64,000 bases of DNA from NCBI RefSeq assembly GCF_000317435.1, contig NC_019751.1, positions 2,046,001 through 2,110,000 on the forward strand, in the 5' to 3' direction. Numbering within the stretch: position 1 is the stretch's first letter; each line of letters begins with the position of its first letter. Below are positions 18,460 through 27,436 of this stretch, one piece after another. The notes below the pieces were generated by a model. It saw only the letters and a program-made list of their open reading frames with translations, made no database searches and had not been told where the DNA came from. Source of the stretch: Calothrix sp. PCC 6303. GTDB lineage: Bacteria; Cyanobacteriota; Cyanobacteriia; Cyanobacteriales; Nostocaceae. Position numbers and translations under genes: made by a program.

Positions 18460-19080
18460 TCAAATAACTGAGTCAAAAACCTGTTGAGCGGTTAGATTCA
18501 ACTGTGGGAAAGTAGGCGATATAATCCGGTCATTACCTCTAAAGGGTGTCATTTGATACTCACCATCAATTAGTTCGCATACAAAGATAGTAGGTTGTTT
18601 GGGATTACCGACAAACTTACGTCCACCTAACGCTCTATAATCTGTAATCCAGTATTCTGGAATAAGCATGTTTTCATAATCAGCAAACTTTTTATAATAA
18701 TCATCTTGCCAATTAGTTGAAACAACCTCAACAACTAATGGTACGGATTCGGGATAAATAAGCGTGGATTGTTTTTGCCATAAAGGTTCATTTTTAAGGT
18801 TATCGCGGTTGACAATCATGACATCAGGGATGAAAGCCGATTTAGCTGATGGTGGTTTAACTAAACCCGTTTTGGGGATGCGGTAGGGTAGCTTACAACG
18901 TTTAAATTCGGCTGCAATTTCTTCCGTTATAAAACCCAAAACGTCTTCATGATCACCAGTTGGTGGTGGCATCTCAACAATTACTCCGTCGTATAGCTCA
19001 TATCGTTTCCCGTCGCTGGGGAAACATTCAATAAATTCTTCAAAGGTATATAACTCTTGTAGTGGTAGTTTTGGAGTCAT
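18460..19080 (-). CDS. Uma2-family (DUF820) putative restriction endonuclease
   Basis: A 206-residue Uma2 protein with a PD-(D/E)XK nuclease-like fold. Seen are YELYDGVIVEMPPPTGDHE, FIPDVMIVN (the Asp strand), VVEVVSTNWQDDYYKKFADY (Glu strand then Lys) and PEYWITDY. The family is vastly expanded in cyanobacteria and associated with mobile DNA; substrates are unknown. It is closely similar to the gene at 53019-53645, sharing GNPKQPTIFVCELI and QMTP(F/Y)RGN, so these are recent paralogues. It follows the 108-residue gene by 5 bases and is probably cotranscribed with it. Confidence 0.82.
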   Translation of the reverse strand: MTPKLPLQELYTFEEFIECFPSDGKRYELYDGVIVEMPPPTGDHEDVLGFITEEIAAEFKRCKLPYRIPKTGLVKPPSAKSAFIPDVMIVNRDNLKNEPLWQKQSTLIYPESVPLVVEVVSTNWQDDYYKKFADYENMLIPEYWITDYRALGGRKFVGNPKQPTIFVCELIDGEYQMTPFRGNDRIISPTFPQLNLTAQQVFDSVI

Positions 19081-19085
19081 AAAAA

Positions 19086-19412
19086 TTACTCGTAGAGTTT
19101 ATTTAAACTATTCATACTAGTTATTATTGTTTTACAAGCTTCTATTATTTGGTTCTTTACTAAAGCAATATATTCGCTTTTTTCCTTATCTAACTCTAAT
19201 AATTTATCTGGATTCCATTGTTTTCTTTCTGTCTGATCAATAGGGAAAATATCTGTTTCAGAATCTATTCCTCTTAATATCAAGAATTCATTTGGTGAAT
19301 CTTCCAGATACCTTTCAAGATTTACCAATGTACGACATCCGTATAATAAATCTATGTCATCATTGATTATTTTTGTTGCAACTTCAATAATTTTTACTTT
19401 TATCCCTTCCAT
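19086..19412 (-). CDS. Hypothetical 108-residue protein
   Basis: A charged, mostly helical protein without signal peptide or membrane segment. It contains DIDLLYGCRTLVNLERYL and LILRGIDSETDIFPIDQTER, which I do not recognise with confidence; it faintly recalls short immunity-like or DUF2489-type helical proteins. It lies 5 bases upstream of the Uma2 gene on the same strand, so translation may be coupled. Codon use is AT-rich like its neighbours. Function unknown. Confidence 0.55.
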   Translation of the reverse strand: MEGIKVKIIEVATKIINDDIDLLYGCRTLVNLERYLEDSPNEFLILRGIDSETDIFPIDQTERKQWNPDKLLELDKEKSEYIALVKNQIIEACKTIITSMNSLNKLYE

Positions 19413-19474
19413 TGCTTGATTCTTAATCTCAGAATTGTAGCTATGTTTTCTAGTTTAATGAATCCACGCAAAAT

Positions 19475-19565
19475 ACTTGAATATATTGTAGGTTGGTTAG
19501 AGCGGAGCGAAACCCAACTTTTACCGGGTTTGTCGGGTTTTGCTTCACCAAACCTACAATTGGGA
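19475..19565. repeat. Inverted-repeat element TGTAGGTTGG
   Basis: TGTAGGTTGG at about 19487-19496 and CCAAACCTACAA near 19547-19558 form terminal inverted repeats around GAGCGGAGCGAAACCCAAC and GTCGGGTTTTGC. This layout is common for Nostoc miniature elements. It lies in the 165-base spacer between two minus-strand genes. Confidence 0.65.
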
Positions 19566-19577
19566 CTTTACTTCCAA

Positions 19578-19934
19578 TTAAAAACATCTAGATGCTCTAT
19601 CAATAAGTTGTTGTCGATAATCATCTAAACTTTTAGAATCACAAGGTATGGATATTGGATGAACTTGGATTAAATATTTCCAATCATTTACATTTTGATC
19701 GTCAAGTAACATATTTGGCTTTGGTAGAAAAGCGACAAATAGGTCTGATATATTAAGTTCTTCAGCAATCATTCGCGCATAATCTGCTCCGCCGGAACTC
19801 CAGCAGTAAAGCATAGCACCTTGTTGTTTAAGTTCTTTAATATGGTTTATCGTTGCCGGAATACGAATATGCTTACCACTACATGTACGTATAAGCGTAT
19901 CATCTACATCAATATAAATAGTGAATTGTTGCAC
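19578..19934 (-). CDS. Small HAD-superfamily phosphatase-like protein
   Basis: A 118-residue protein with the haloacid dehalogenase core in minimal form: motif I IYIDVDDTLIR (D9-x-D11-x-T13), motif II YCWSSGGADY (Ser), and PKPNMLLDDQNV, which could serve as motif III Lys plus motif IV Asp-Asp. There is no cap domain. HAD proteins of this size usually act on small phosphorylated molecules or polynucleotide 5'/3' ends; a pathway cannot be named. It stands alone, followed by a repeat element and the hypothetical-Uma2 pair. Confidence 0.68.
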   Translation of the reverse strand: MQQFTIYIDVDDTLIRTCSGKHIRIPATINHIKELKQQGAMLYCWSSGGADYARMIAEELNISDLFVAFLPKPNMLLDDQNVNDWKYLIQVHPISIPCDSKSLDDYRQQLIDRASRCF

Positions 19935-20065
19935 ACATTTAATTCCGATGATTATTTAAATTCAAAGTTGTCTGAACTCCTTCCATATTGAAAGATTTTC
20001 TAAGATATGTAAAATTCTAAGAAAAGTCTCGCTATATATTCCCGCATCTTTAAACAATCTCAAAA

Positions 20066-21349
20066 CTATAAAATGTCGCGTCCCATAAATGGTTGCAAAA
20101 CTTCAGGGATTTTGATGCTGCCATCAGTTTGTTGATAGTTCTCTAAAACAGCCGCCATTGTGCGTCCAATTGCTAAACCGGAACCATTGAGGGTGTGAAC
20201 AAACTGGGTTCCCTTTTTACCTGCTTCCTTAAAGCGAATGTCTCCGCGACGTGCTTGGAAATCAACAAAATTAGAACAACTGGAAATTTCCCGATATTTA
20301 CCAGAGGAAGGCAACCAAACCTCAATATCGTAGGTTTTTGTGGAGCTAAAACCAATATCACCTGTGCATAAGTCAATGACTCGGTAAGGTAATTTTAAAG
20401 CTTGGAGAATTGCTTCGGCGTTGTTGAGGAGTTTTTCCAATTCATCAAAGGAGGTGCTGGGATGGACAAATTTTACCAATTCCACCTTATTGAATTGATG
20501 TAAGCGAATTAATCCACGGGTGTCTCTTCCGGCACTACCAGCTTCTCGACGGAAGCAGGGTGTGTATGCACAGTGGTAGATGGGTAATTCTTCAGCAGCG
20601 ATAATTTCACCGCGATAGAGGTTGGTAACGGGGATTTCGGCGGTTGCTGCTAGCCATAAATCATCCTCAGCACATCTAAAGCTATCTTCGGCGAACTTCG
20701 GTAATTGCCCAGTCGTGGTGAGGGATTCGGTATTAACTAAAACTGGTGGAGCAATTTCAATATATCCAGTAGCAATGTGGGTATTGAGCATAAATTGAAT
20801 TAATGCTCTTTCCAAAGCTGCACCTGCACCAACTAAGGTAACAAAGCGGCTTTGGGCAACTTTGACAGCGCGTTCAAAGTTGAGAATTCCCATTTTTTCA
20901 CCAATTTCCCAATGAGGGAGAATTTGTGGGTTTTGGGGAAGGTATTCGTCACCCCAACGTCTAACTTCGACGTTATCATCTTCACTTTTCCCAATGGGTG
21001 TGGATTCACTGGGTAAATTGGGAAGTGCGAGGAGAAGTTGATAAATTTGCTCTTTAATTTCCCTACCTTGGGATTCAACTTCGGCAACTTGAGCTTTAAC
21101 AGTTTTTCCTTCTTCACGTAGCGCGAAGATTTCCTCACCCTTGGGATCAGAACCAGCTTTAATTTTTTGGGGAATTAACTCGGCAATTTCGTTACTACGA
21201 GCCTGCATTTTGTTCTTTGCAGCTTCCAATTCCCGCTGCTTAGTATCTAATTCTAATATGGGTTGAATCTCAAAAGTTGACTCAGCGCGATCGCTTAATC
21301 GTTTCTGGACTAATTCTGGGTTCTCCCGGATCTGTTTTATATCTAACAC
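20066..21349 (-). CDS. serS: Seryl-tRNA synthetase
   Basis: A 427-residue class II aminoacyl-tRNA synthetase, which charges tRNA-Ser with serine in the cytosol. It starts [18 protein letters not shown] and has an N-terminal helical coiled-coil arm (about residues 25-100) that holds the tRNA variable loop. Class II motif 2 is [20 protein letters not shown] (about 266-285) and motif 3 is [20 protein letters not shown] near residue 390. Length agrees with bacterial SerRS. It is transcribed alone; DUF3611 follows upstream on the same strand after a repeat-containing spacer. Confidence 0.97.
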   Translation of the reverse strand: MLDIKQIRENPELVQKRLSDRAESTFEIQPILELDTKQRELEAAKNKMQARSNEIAELIPQKIKAGSDPKGEEIFALREEGKTVKAQVAEVESQGREIKEQIYQLLLALPNLPSESTPIGKSEDDNVEVRRWGDEYLPQNPQILPHWEIGEKMGILNFERAVKVAQSRFVTLVGAGAALERALIQFMLNTHIATGYIEIAPPVLVNTESLTTTGQLPKFAEDSFRCAEDDLWLAATAEIPVTNLYRGEIIAAEELPIYHCAYTPCFRREAGSAGRDTRGLIRLHQFNKVELVKFVHPSTSFDELEKLLNNAEAILQALKLPYRVIDLCTGDIGFSSTKTYDIEVWLPSSGKYREISSCSNFVDFQARRGDIRFKEAGKKGTQFVHTLNGSGLAIGRTMAAVLENYQQTDGSIKIPEVLQPFMGRDIL

Positions 21350-21392
21350 TTACTTTTTCTCGATATTTTTTTGAATAATTTTAAATACATAG

Positions 21393-21422
21393 AGAGAGAC
21401 GCGACATGTCTCGTCTCTACAG
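21393..21422. repeat. Palindromic GAGACG repeat, second copy
   Basis: GAGACGCGACATGTCTCGTCTC followed by TACAGGGTTGG, between serS and DUF3611, is nearly the same as 3787-3815. It is a dispersed repeat. The C/T-rich tract at about 21465-21512 (CCCCCTGCCCCCTGCTCC) next to it resembles the one at 27437-27575. Confidence 0.6.
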
Positions 21423-21515
21423 GGTTGGAAATTTACTGTAGATGTTATTAACCATTAAAATTTTAACCTCTCCCTGCCCCCTGCCCCCTGCTCCTTTTCT
21501 TCTTCTGCCTTCTCT

Positions 21516-22097
21516 TCACTTCGTAATCTTGTTTAGCAACCAAATAGATCCGAGTAATCCGGCAAAGTGAGCCGAAACTGTATTTGTATTTGCCTGTACA
21601 ACAAGAATATCCAAAGGTTGAATCACCCGACTGGGATCAACTTGGGTAATTGTTCCAGGTATAACTTGGGAAACGGTGAGGGATTTTGTTAATAATATCC
21701 CGACAATTGCCTGCGCTCCCACCAAAGTTAAGAGAATTCCCACCAAATGCACTACAAGTCCGAGACGCACAACTTGGACGGTTTCTATTTTGCGGGGACG
21801 ATTGCTAGGGTTGCCAGAATCTAACTGTCTACCGATACGAATATAACGGAAGGAAATAAAAAGACCTATTCCCAAAGCCACCAACCCGGTGATGGCAAAA
21901 AACACCCCAATTCCAGCACCAGAATTATTGACTGTACCGCCAGTGTTACGAGGTATACTAGCGAACAACAAAATTCCCCCAGAAACGATACCAAGTGCCA
22001 ACTGTGACCAAAAAGTAATCCAACCTGTGAGTCGGAACAATTTAGCGATCGCTTGAATTTGCGACGATGACGACTGGTAGTCGGACTTTTCTGACAT
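21516..22097 (-). CDS. DUF3611 membrane protein
   Basis: A 193-residue protein with four predicted membrane helices: one around LTGWITFWSQLALGIVSGGI, then VFFAITGLVALGIGLFISF, VHLVGILLTLVGAQAIVGIL, and a C-terminal one. Length, the early RLTGWITFWSQL and the closing HFAGLLGSIWLL match DUF3611, a family found in cyanobacteria and chloroplasts and related to the Tic21/CIA5 group. The role in cyanobacteria is not established. It starts at ATG 22097, divergent from nrdJ with a 261-base spacer. Confidence 0.82.
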   Translation of the reverse strand: MSEKSDYQSSSSQIQAIAKLFRLTGWITFWSQLALGIVSGGILLFASIPRNTGGTVNNSGAGIGVFFAITGLVALGIGLFISFRYIRIGRQLDSGNPSNRPRKIETVQVVRLGLVVHLVGILLTLVGAQAIVGILLTKSLTVSQVIPGTITQVDPSRVIQPLDILVVQANTNTVSAHFAGLLGSIWLLNKITK

Positions 22098-22323
22098 ACA
22101 AAATCACCAATGTGCTAGGGGCTAGATTATATTACAGCAATTGGTCTAGTTTATGAGCGCTAAGTTTTGAATTCTTCTTGTTTGTGCTGCTGTATTTACA
22201 AATCCAAACACCAGTCAACGCCATAACAAATTCTTATCATACTGACAACACAACTATTTCAGGCTGAGTAGCGTATGTTCCGTCATTTGGCAACGCTTTC
22301 TTTGCTGCCTCTAGTTAGCGTAT

Positions 22324-22357
22324 ATTCTTATATCTGTGAGCTGTCAGATATAAGAAT
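22324..22357 (+). promoter_or_regulatory. Perfect 13-bp hairpin at the nrdJ start codon
   Basis: ATTCTTATATCTG (22324-22336) and CAGATATAAGAAT (22345-22357) are exact inverse complements around an 8-base loop. The right arm ends one base before ATG 22359, so in the mRNA the stem would occupy the ribosome-binding zone; no other Shine-Dalgarno sequence is visible there. It could be an mRNA switch or a dimeric repressor operator. It is not an obvious NrdR box. Confidence 0.7.
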
Positions 22358-22358
22358 T

Positions 22359-25300
22359 ATGGTTCGTGAGCTAGAACGAAAACGTCAGAGTGTAGACTTC
22401 CCTGAGAATGCCCCTGTAGCAAATCCTGTATTTTTCCGGACTTATAGCCGTCGCCAAGATGGTAAAAGAGAGACTTGGGATCAAGTATGCGATCGCACTC
22501 TCCAAGGATTCCTGGAATTGGGTCAAATTACCCCCCAGGAAGCCACCATTATCGAACGAATGCAACGCCAACTCAAAGCCCTTCCCAGTGGACGCTGGTT
22601 GTGGGTTGGGGGAACAGATTGGATGAAAAATCCCAAAAATTTCTCCGGCGGCTACAATTGCACTTCTACCAACCTGGAAGACTGGAAAGCCTTTGGGTTA
22701 ATGATGGGTTTGGCAATGATGGGTTGTGGTACGGGTGCAGTTTTAGAGCCTAAATATACTAATAAACTACCAGCTATCCGTAATTATATTCATGTAACTC
22801 TCGCTGGGGAAATTGGCACAACTCCTGAAGCACAGCGAAGAGAAGAGACTGAAATCCAAATTCAAGAAAATCAAGTAAATATCCACGTTGGCGATAGCCG
22901 CCAAGGTTGGGTGACATCGTATCAAACTTTACTAGAACTCTCCACCAATGAAAGATTTACTGGAGATGTCCAAGTTACTATTGATCTCAGCGATGTTCGC
23001 CAATCGGGTGAAACCCTCAAAGGATTTGGTGGTGTTGCCAACCCCATTAAGTTACCAGAACTCTACATTCGTTGTGCGGCAATCTTGAACAAGGCAGTGG
23101 GTAGAAAGCTGAATCCAGTGGAATGCTGTCTACTCATCGATGAAGCTGCCGTTGTGGTTGTTGCCGGGAACGTTAGACGCAGTGCGGGGATGCGTCAAGG
23201 TGGCAGCACTGACGATTTATTTGCGGATGCCAAGTCAAATTTATGGCAGCAGGACACAGAAGGAAATTGGCGCATTGACCCCGAACGGGATGCATTACGC
23301 ATGGCAAATCATACCCGTGTTTTCCATCGCAAACCCACCTTGGAAGAATCCATTGCCGCCGTTCGCAAACAATATTACAGCGGTGAAGGTGCCATCCAAT
23401 GGGCTGGAGAAGCTGTTGCCAGGGCAAATATTGATTTAGTTTCCACAGCCGAATTAAAAGCTGATTTTCTCCAAGCTTATGAACAAGGAAAAGCTGGAGA
23501 ATGGTTACAAAAGCATCACCCTAATTTGAGTGAGCAAGAATTAGAGCATCGCTTGGCAAGATATGGACTCAATCCCTGTGTAACTGCTGATACTTGGATT
23601 CACACAGAATATGGAGCCAGACTGGTTAAAGATTTAATTGGTCAGCAACATAGTACATTTGTAAATGGCGAATTATTCAGCACCACACCAGAAGGGTTTT
23701 TCTTTACTGGAGTCAAACCTGTAGTCAAGTTGACAACAAAAGAAGGCTACAGCCTCAGACTTACTAGTAATCACCAAGTTCTGAAAGTCACAGCCCAAAC
23801 TCAGAAAAAACAATATTCTGAATGGGTTGAAGTATCTGAACTGCAACCAGGTGATCAAGTTCTCATTCACAATCACCGCAACCTGCAACCTTGGGATGGA
23901 AAGGGTACATCGGAAGAAGGCTGGTTGTTGGGAAATTTCGTCGGTGATGGCTGTTTCGGTATTAATGAGTCGAATTATAGTTACCAAGCTAAATTACGAT
24001 TCTGGGGAGAAAGCCAAGAGGAGATGAAAGCATACGCGCTGGATTTAGTTCAGACAGCCGTTGGTTTCCCACAGTCAGGATTAAATGGTTGCTATCATCC
24101 ACGCCACAAATACTATGAAATTGGCTCTGCCAATGTAGCAAAATTAGCCAACAGCTACGGAATTAAGCCAGGAAACAAAACAGTAACACCAGAAATCGAG
24201 CAAGCTAGCTATGATTTCTACCGAGGGTTTCTCCGTGGTTTATTTGATGCCGATGGTAGTGTACAAGGTAATCACGATAAAGGCATTAGTATCCGCTTAT
24301 CTCAAAGCAATTTACTTTTGTTAGAAGCCGTTCAGCGAATGTTACTCCGCATCGGTATTTCTGCTTGCATTTATCAAAATCGTAGACCAGAAGGTGTACG
24401 CTTGATGCCCGATTCCCAAGGGGAACCTGCTGAATATTTTTGCAAAGCTCAACATGAGTTGGTAATTGCCAAGAACAATATTTTGGTGTTTCAAGAAATC
24501 GTGGGTTTTCAAGAACCCGCAAAAGCAGAGCGTCTGCAAGAATTACTATTAGGATATAAACGCCAAATCAACCGAGAAAGATTTGCAGTCACAGTTTCTG
24601 ATATCATTCCAGATGGTGAAGAAGCCGTTTACGATTGCACTGTTCCTGGTCCCTCACGATTTGATGCTAATGGTTTTGTGGCACACAATTGTGGAGAAAT
24701 AATTGGTAGTAATTTCCACTGTAACTTGGCGGAAATTCACCTCAATCAAATCGATCCTGACAACTACAAAGAACAGGAAGAAGCATTCACCGCTGGGGCT
24801 TTATCTGTTGCTGTGCTACTACACCACCAATTTATCGAACCACGTTATCAATATAGCCGCGAACTCGACCCCATTGTTGGCGTTTCCTTCACCGGGTTAT
24901 TTGACTTCTTCGTCAACGCTTTTGGTGTAGATTGGTTACGGTGGTGGGAAGCAGGTAGACCTGAAACACCCCAAGGATTAGCATTTAAACACAAAGAGCA
25001 AGAATATCTTACCAGATGGAAAGAAACGGTACATCGGGTAGTTTGGGAATACTGCGACAGAATTAACGAGATAAATAATTCTACACACATCAAACGCCCC
25101 AATCGTTGCACCACAGTCCAACCTAGCGGTACCAAATCCCTCCTTACAGGGGCTTCACCCGGTTGGCACCCACCCAAGGCACAGCGTTTTCTGCGCCGCA
25201 TTACCTGCCGCAAAAATGACCCTGTAGCCTTAGCTTGTTTAGAGTATGGGTATAGTATTGTACCTTCTCAATCTGATAAAGACGAGAACGGCAACTTACT

Positions 25301-25787
25301 AAATGATCCTTTCGATCCGCGCTGTACTGAATGGTTAGTTGAGATTCCCGTCGCTGTTGCTTGGGCTGATTTACCTGGTGCTGACACCATCGATATCAGT
25401 AAATTTAATGCCATGGCACAGATGGATTTTTACATGCAGGTGCAAAAATACTACGTCACTCACAACACCTCTGCCACCATCGAACTGCGGGAAAACGAAA
25501 TCGAAACCCTCGGAACCCGGATTTACGAAGCAATCCGTGACAACGAAGGTTATATGAGTGCTGCCCTTTTAGCCCGGTTTGATGACTTACAAACCTTCCC
25601 CCGTCTGCCATTTGAACCTATTTCTAAACAGAAATATGAACAATTGATGCAGGAAGTTAAAACTCGACAACAAACCAATGATTTTCATGCTGCTCTCAGC
25701 CGCTATGATTTAGGAGAAATGTCGGAAGCTGGTCCCGCTGGTTGTGATTCTGATAAGTGCATGATGCCTGAACAAAGCCCAAATTAA
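22359..25787 (+). CDS. nrdJ: B12-dependent ribonucleotide reductase with an intein
   Basis: A class II reductase that converts ribonucleoside triphosphates to deoxyribonucleotides using adenosylcobalamin. The precursor is 1142 residues; after removal of the 371-residue intein the mature enzyme is about 771, near the 739 of Lactobacillus RTPR. Start ATG 22359 (VRELERKRQSVDFPENAP) is preferred over ATG 22275 since cyanobacterial homologues begin there, as far as I recall. Catalytic parts visible include NCTSTNLEDW, the active-site NP-CGEI split by the intein, RPNRCTTVQPSGTKSLLTGA, and C-terminal redox cysteines GCDSDKC. B12-dependent reduction needs no oxygen, suiting mixed oxic and anoxic life. 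Confidence 0.93.
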   Translation: MVRELERKRQSVDFPENAPVANPVFFRTYSRRQDGKRETWDQVCDRTLQGFLELGQITPQEATIIERMQRQLKALPSGRWLWVGGTDWMKNPKNFSGGYNCTSTNLEDWKAFGLMMGLAMMGCGTGAVLEPKYTNKLPAIRNYIHVTLAGEIGTTPEAQRREETEIQIQENQVNIHVGDSRQGWVTSYQTLLELSTNERFTGDVQVTIDLSDVRQSGETLKGFGGVANPIKLPELYIRCAAILNKAVGRKLNPVECCLLIDEAAVVVVAGNVRRSAGMRQGGSTDDLFADAKSNLWQQDTEGNWRIDPERDALRMANHTRVFHRKPTLEESIAAVRKQYYSGEGAIQWAGEAVARANIDLVSTAELKADFLQAYEQGKAGEWLQKHHPNLSEQELEHRLARYGLNPCVTADTWIHTEYGARLVKDLIGQQHSTFVNGELFSTTPEGFFFTGVKPVVKLTTKEGYSLRLTSNHQVLKVTAQTQKKQYSEWVEVSELQPGDQVLIHNHRNLQPWDGKGTSEEGWLLGNFVGDGCFGINESNYSYQAKLRFWGESQEEMKAYALDLVQTAVGFPQSGLNGCYHPRHKYYEIGSANVAKLANSYGIKPGNKTVTPEIEQASYDFYRGFLRGLFDADGSVQGNHDKGISIRLSQSNLLLLEAVQRMLLRIGISACIYQNRRPEGVRLMPDSQGEPAEYFCKAQHELVIAKNNILVFQEIVGFQEPAKAERLQELLLGYKRQINRERFAVTVSDIIPDGEEAVYDCTVPGPSRFDANGFVAHNCGEIIGSNFHCNLAEIHLNQIDPDNYKEQEEAFTAGALSVAVLLHHQFIEPRYQYSRELDPIVGVSFTGLFDFFVNAFGVDWLRWWEAGRPETPQGLAFKHKEQEYLTRWKETVHRVVWEYCDRINEINNSTHIKRPNRCTTVQPSGTKSLLTGASPGWHPPKAQRFLRRITCRKNDPVALACLEYGYSIVPSQSDKDENGNLLNDPFDPRCTEWLVEIPVAVAWADLPGADTIDISKFNAMAQMDFYMQVQKYYVTHNTSATIELRENEIETLGTRIYEAIRDNEGYMSAALLARFDDLQTFPRLPFEPISKQKYEQLMQEVKTRQQTNDFHAALSRYDLGEMSEAGPAGCDSDKCMMPEQSPN
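23577..24689 (+). other. Intein with LAGLIDADG endonuclease domain in nrdJ
   Basis: An in-frame 371-residue protein intron. It begins with Cys (CVTADTWIHTEYGARLVKDL, block A) and ends GFVAHN before the extein Cys of CGEIIG. Block B is LTSNHQVLKV. The two endonuclease helices are LLGNFVGDGCF and FLRGLFDADGSV, with catalytic acidic residues kept, so it may still be active for homing. The final His-Asn and the +1 Cys are intact, so splicing should work. The insertion point is directly before the active-site cysteine, a hot spot for reductase inteins. Confidence 0.93.
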
Positions 25788-25818
25788 GGAGAGTCAGAAG
25801 AGGGAAGGGGCAGCTACG

Positions 25819-26062
25819 GTGTACAGACAAGTCTTGAATTCCCTCGATTTTCTATAATCCCACGCCCGCCAACGGTTGAAACCCACCGCAGTCGCTACAA
25901 CGGGGGGAACCCCCGCAACGCGCTGCTCGCCGTCTAATACCTAAAGTCATCTGCAAGATGACTGAATATTTTTGGTTTTTACTCCATTGAAATGGACTTG
26001 TGCTGTGAGACTGGGATTTTCAACAAGAGGCGGAGTGAGGGATTTACCGACTTGTGTGTACA
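25819..26062. repeat. Miniature element, GGTGTACA termini (copy 1)
   Basis: The left end TGTACAGACAAGTC (25820-25833) is the inverse of GACTTGTGTGTACA (26049-26062), 13 of 14 matching. The 56 bases from 25813 also match, inverted, 36401-36456. Related elements are at 36388-36452 and 49895-50049. It encodes no protein, so it is best viewed as a non-autonomous mobile repeat. Confidence 0.72.
25945..25975 (+). terminator. Candidate terminator hairpin after nrdJ
   Basis: AGTCATC (25945-25951), loop TGCAA, GATGACT (25957-25963), then gaatatTTTTGGTTTTT. A 7-bp perfect stem with a loose T-rich tail 158 bases after nrdJ. It lies inside the miniature element, so a terminator role is only possible. 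Confidence 0.4.
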
Positions 26063-26390
26063 GCCGTAAATAGCAGGGGATTTCATGCGAAAAAAGAAAA
26101 ACATATTACAGCAGTTTGTCTAGGCTGCCCTATCGGCATATTACGAATTATTGTGAAGCCGTCGCAAAAGCGCCACAATAAGATATGTTCGGTTATCCCC
26201 TCCAGAAATCTCTCCAGAGTTAGCGGCACAGAAATATTAGAAACGGTACATTGGTAGTTGAAGTAACTAATGTTCTCGGCTACTGATAACTTAAAATTTC
26301 CTTAAGCTCATTGGATACGTTAACAAACTAGCGTCACACTCGTAGCTGAGACAGGAAAACATAACTGATAAATTTTTGGGCGAGTGCATT

Positions 26391-27365
26391 ATGCATAACA
26401 AACTACAACAAGCTATCAAACCAATTTTAAAAAGTTTATTACTGCTGTCTCTAGTGTTCAGCTTGGCATTTAGTCACGCCGATGGAGCATTAGCAGGACG
26501 TAGTGGCGGTAGAATCGGTGGTGGTTCGTTCCGAGTTCCTAGTAGTAGTCGTGGCTATTCTGCACCCCGTACCTATGCACCTGGCGGCGGTGGCTACTAT
26601 CCCGGTGGTGGATTTGGCTTCCCCTTTATGTTGCCATTTTTGGGAATCGGCGGTGGCTTTAGTGGCTTATTAGGGCTTTTCGTCTTTATTGCGATCGCTA
26701 ATTTCCTTCTACAGACTTTTCGTCGTGTTTCCAGTGGCGAAACTACTGAGGATATGGGTTATAATTCCAACTCAACTGTAGCTGTAACCAAGGTACAAGT
26801 AGGTTTACTGGCAAGCGCCCGTGAGCTTCAAGGTGAATTAAATCGCATTGCCGAAACTGCTGATACCAATACTGCTGAAGGTAGAACCGAAGTTATCCAA
26901 GAAGCAAGTTTAGCATTACTTCGCCACCCCGAATACTGGGTATATGGTGGTAGCGGTACACAACAAGCACGTTTAACTTCCGCTGAATCTGAATTTAACC
27001 GCTTGGCGTTGGCTGAACGTAGTAAGTTTAGTGAAGAAACCCTTTCTAATGTAAATAATCAATTAAAAGGGGCAAGTCCGAAAGCTGCCTTACCAACTTC
27101 AGGAGAACTTGATAATCCTACCCGTCTAATTACAGAGGGTCCTGGAGAGTATATAGTTGTCACATTATTAGCTGCAACTCTAGGTAAACTAGAACTCCCC
27201 ACTGTCAACAGTGCCGATGATTTACGTCAGGTATTGCGTCAGATTGGTAGCCTTTCCAGCGACAAATTGTTAGCAATTGAAGTTCTGTGGACTCCCCAAG
27301 CTGAAGGTGACACCCTCACATCTGATGATTTGGTGGCTGAGTATGCTGATTTGAGATTGGTGTAA
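26391..27365 (+). CDS. DUF1517 thylakoid-type membrane protein
   Basis: A 324-residue protein. A signal-like N-terminal helix (about 15-40) is followed by a Gly/Ser/Tyr-rich segment (GGRIGGGSFRVPSSS, PGGGGYYPGGGF), a membrane segment (LLGLFVFIAIANFLLQTF) and a C-terminal soluble domain with HPEYWVYGGSG and AIEVLWTPQAEGDTLT. This layout is DUF1517, found in cyanobacteria and plastids and often seen at the thylakoid. ATG 26391 is used rather than TTG 26376; no strong ribosome site decides it. Function unknown. Confidence 0.83.
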   Translation: MHNKLQQAIKPILKSLLLLSLVFSLAFSHADGALAGRSGGRIGGGSFRVPSSSRGYSAPRTYAPGGGGYYPGGGFGFPFMLPFLGIGGGFSGLLGLFVFIAIANFLLQTFRRVSSGETTEDMGYNSNSTVAVTKVQVGLLASARELQGELNRIAETADTNTAEGRTEVIQEASLALLRHPEYWVYGGSGTQQARLTSAESEFNRLALAERSKFSEETLSNVNNQLKGASPKAALPTSGELDNPTRLITEGPGEYIVVTLLAATLGKLELPTVNSADDLRQVLRQIGSLSSDKLLAIEVLWTPQAEGDTLTSDDLVAEYADLRLV

Positions 27366-27436
27366 GAGTCAAAAAAAGCAATTAGCTTTTAGCGATTAGC
27401 TAAACCCTACAGATATCAGTCGGAGAAAAGAAGAGA

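Larger units (their letters stand above)
25788..26390. other. Spacer with an inverted-repeat element and terminator candidate
   Basis: A 603-base region. It holds the 244-base element 25819-26062, a hairpin at 25945-25963, and a HIP-poor AT-rich promoter region ahead of DUF1517. A 67-codon frame at 26054-26257 has no family features and is not called. Confidence 0.5.

Noticed and set aside
26054-26257. A 67-codon frame after nrdJ
   Set aside because: It starts inside the GGTGTACA element and shows no conserved pattern.
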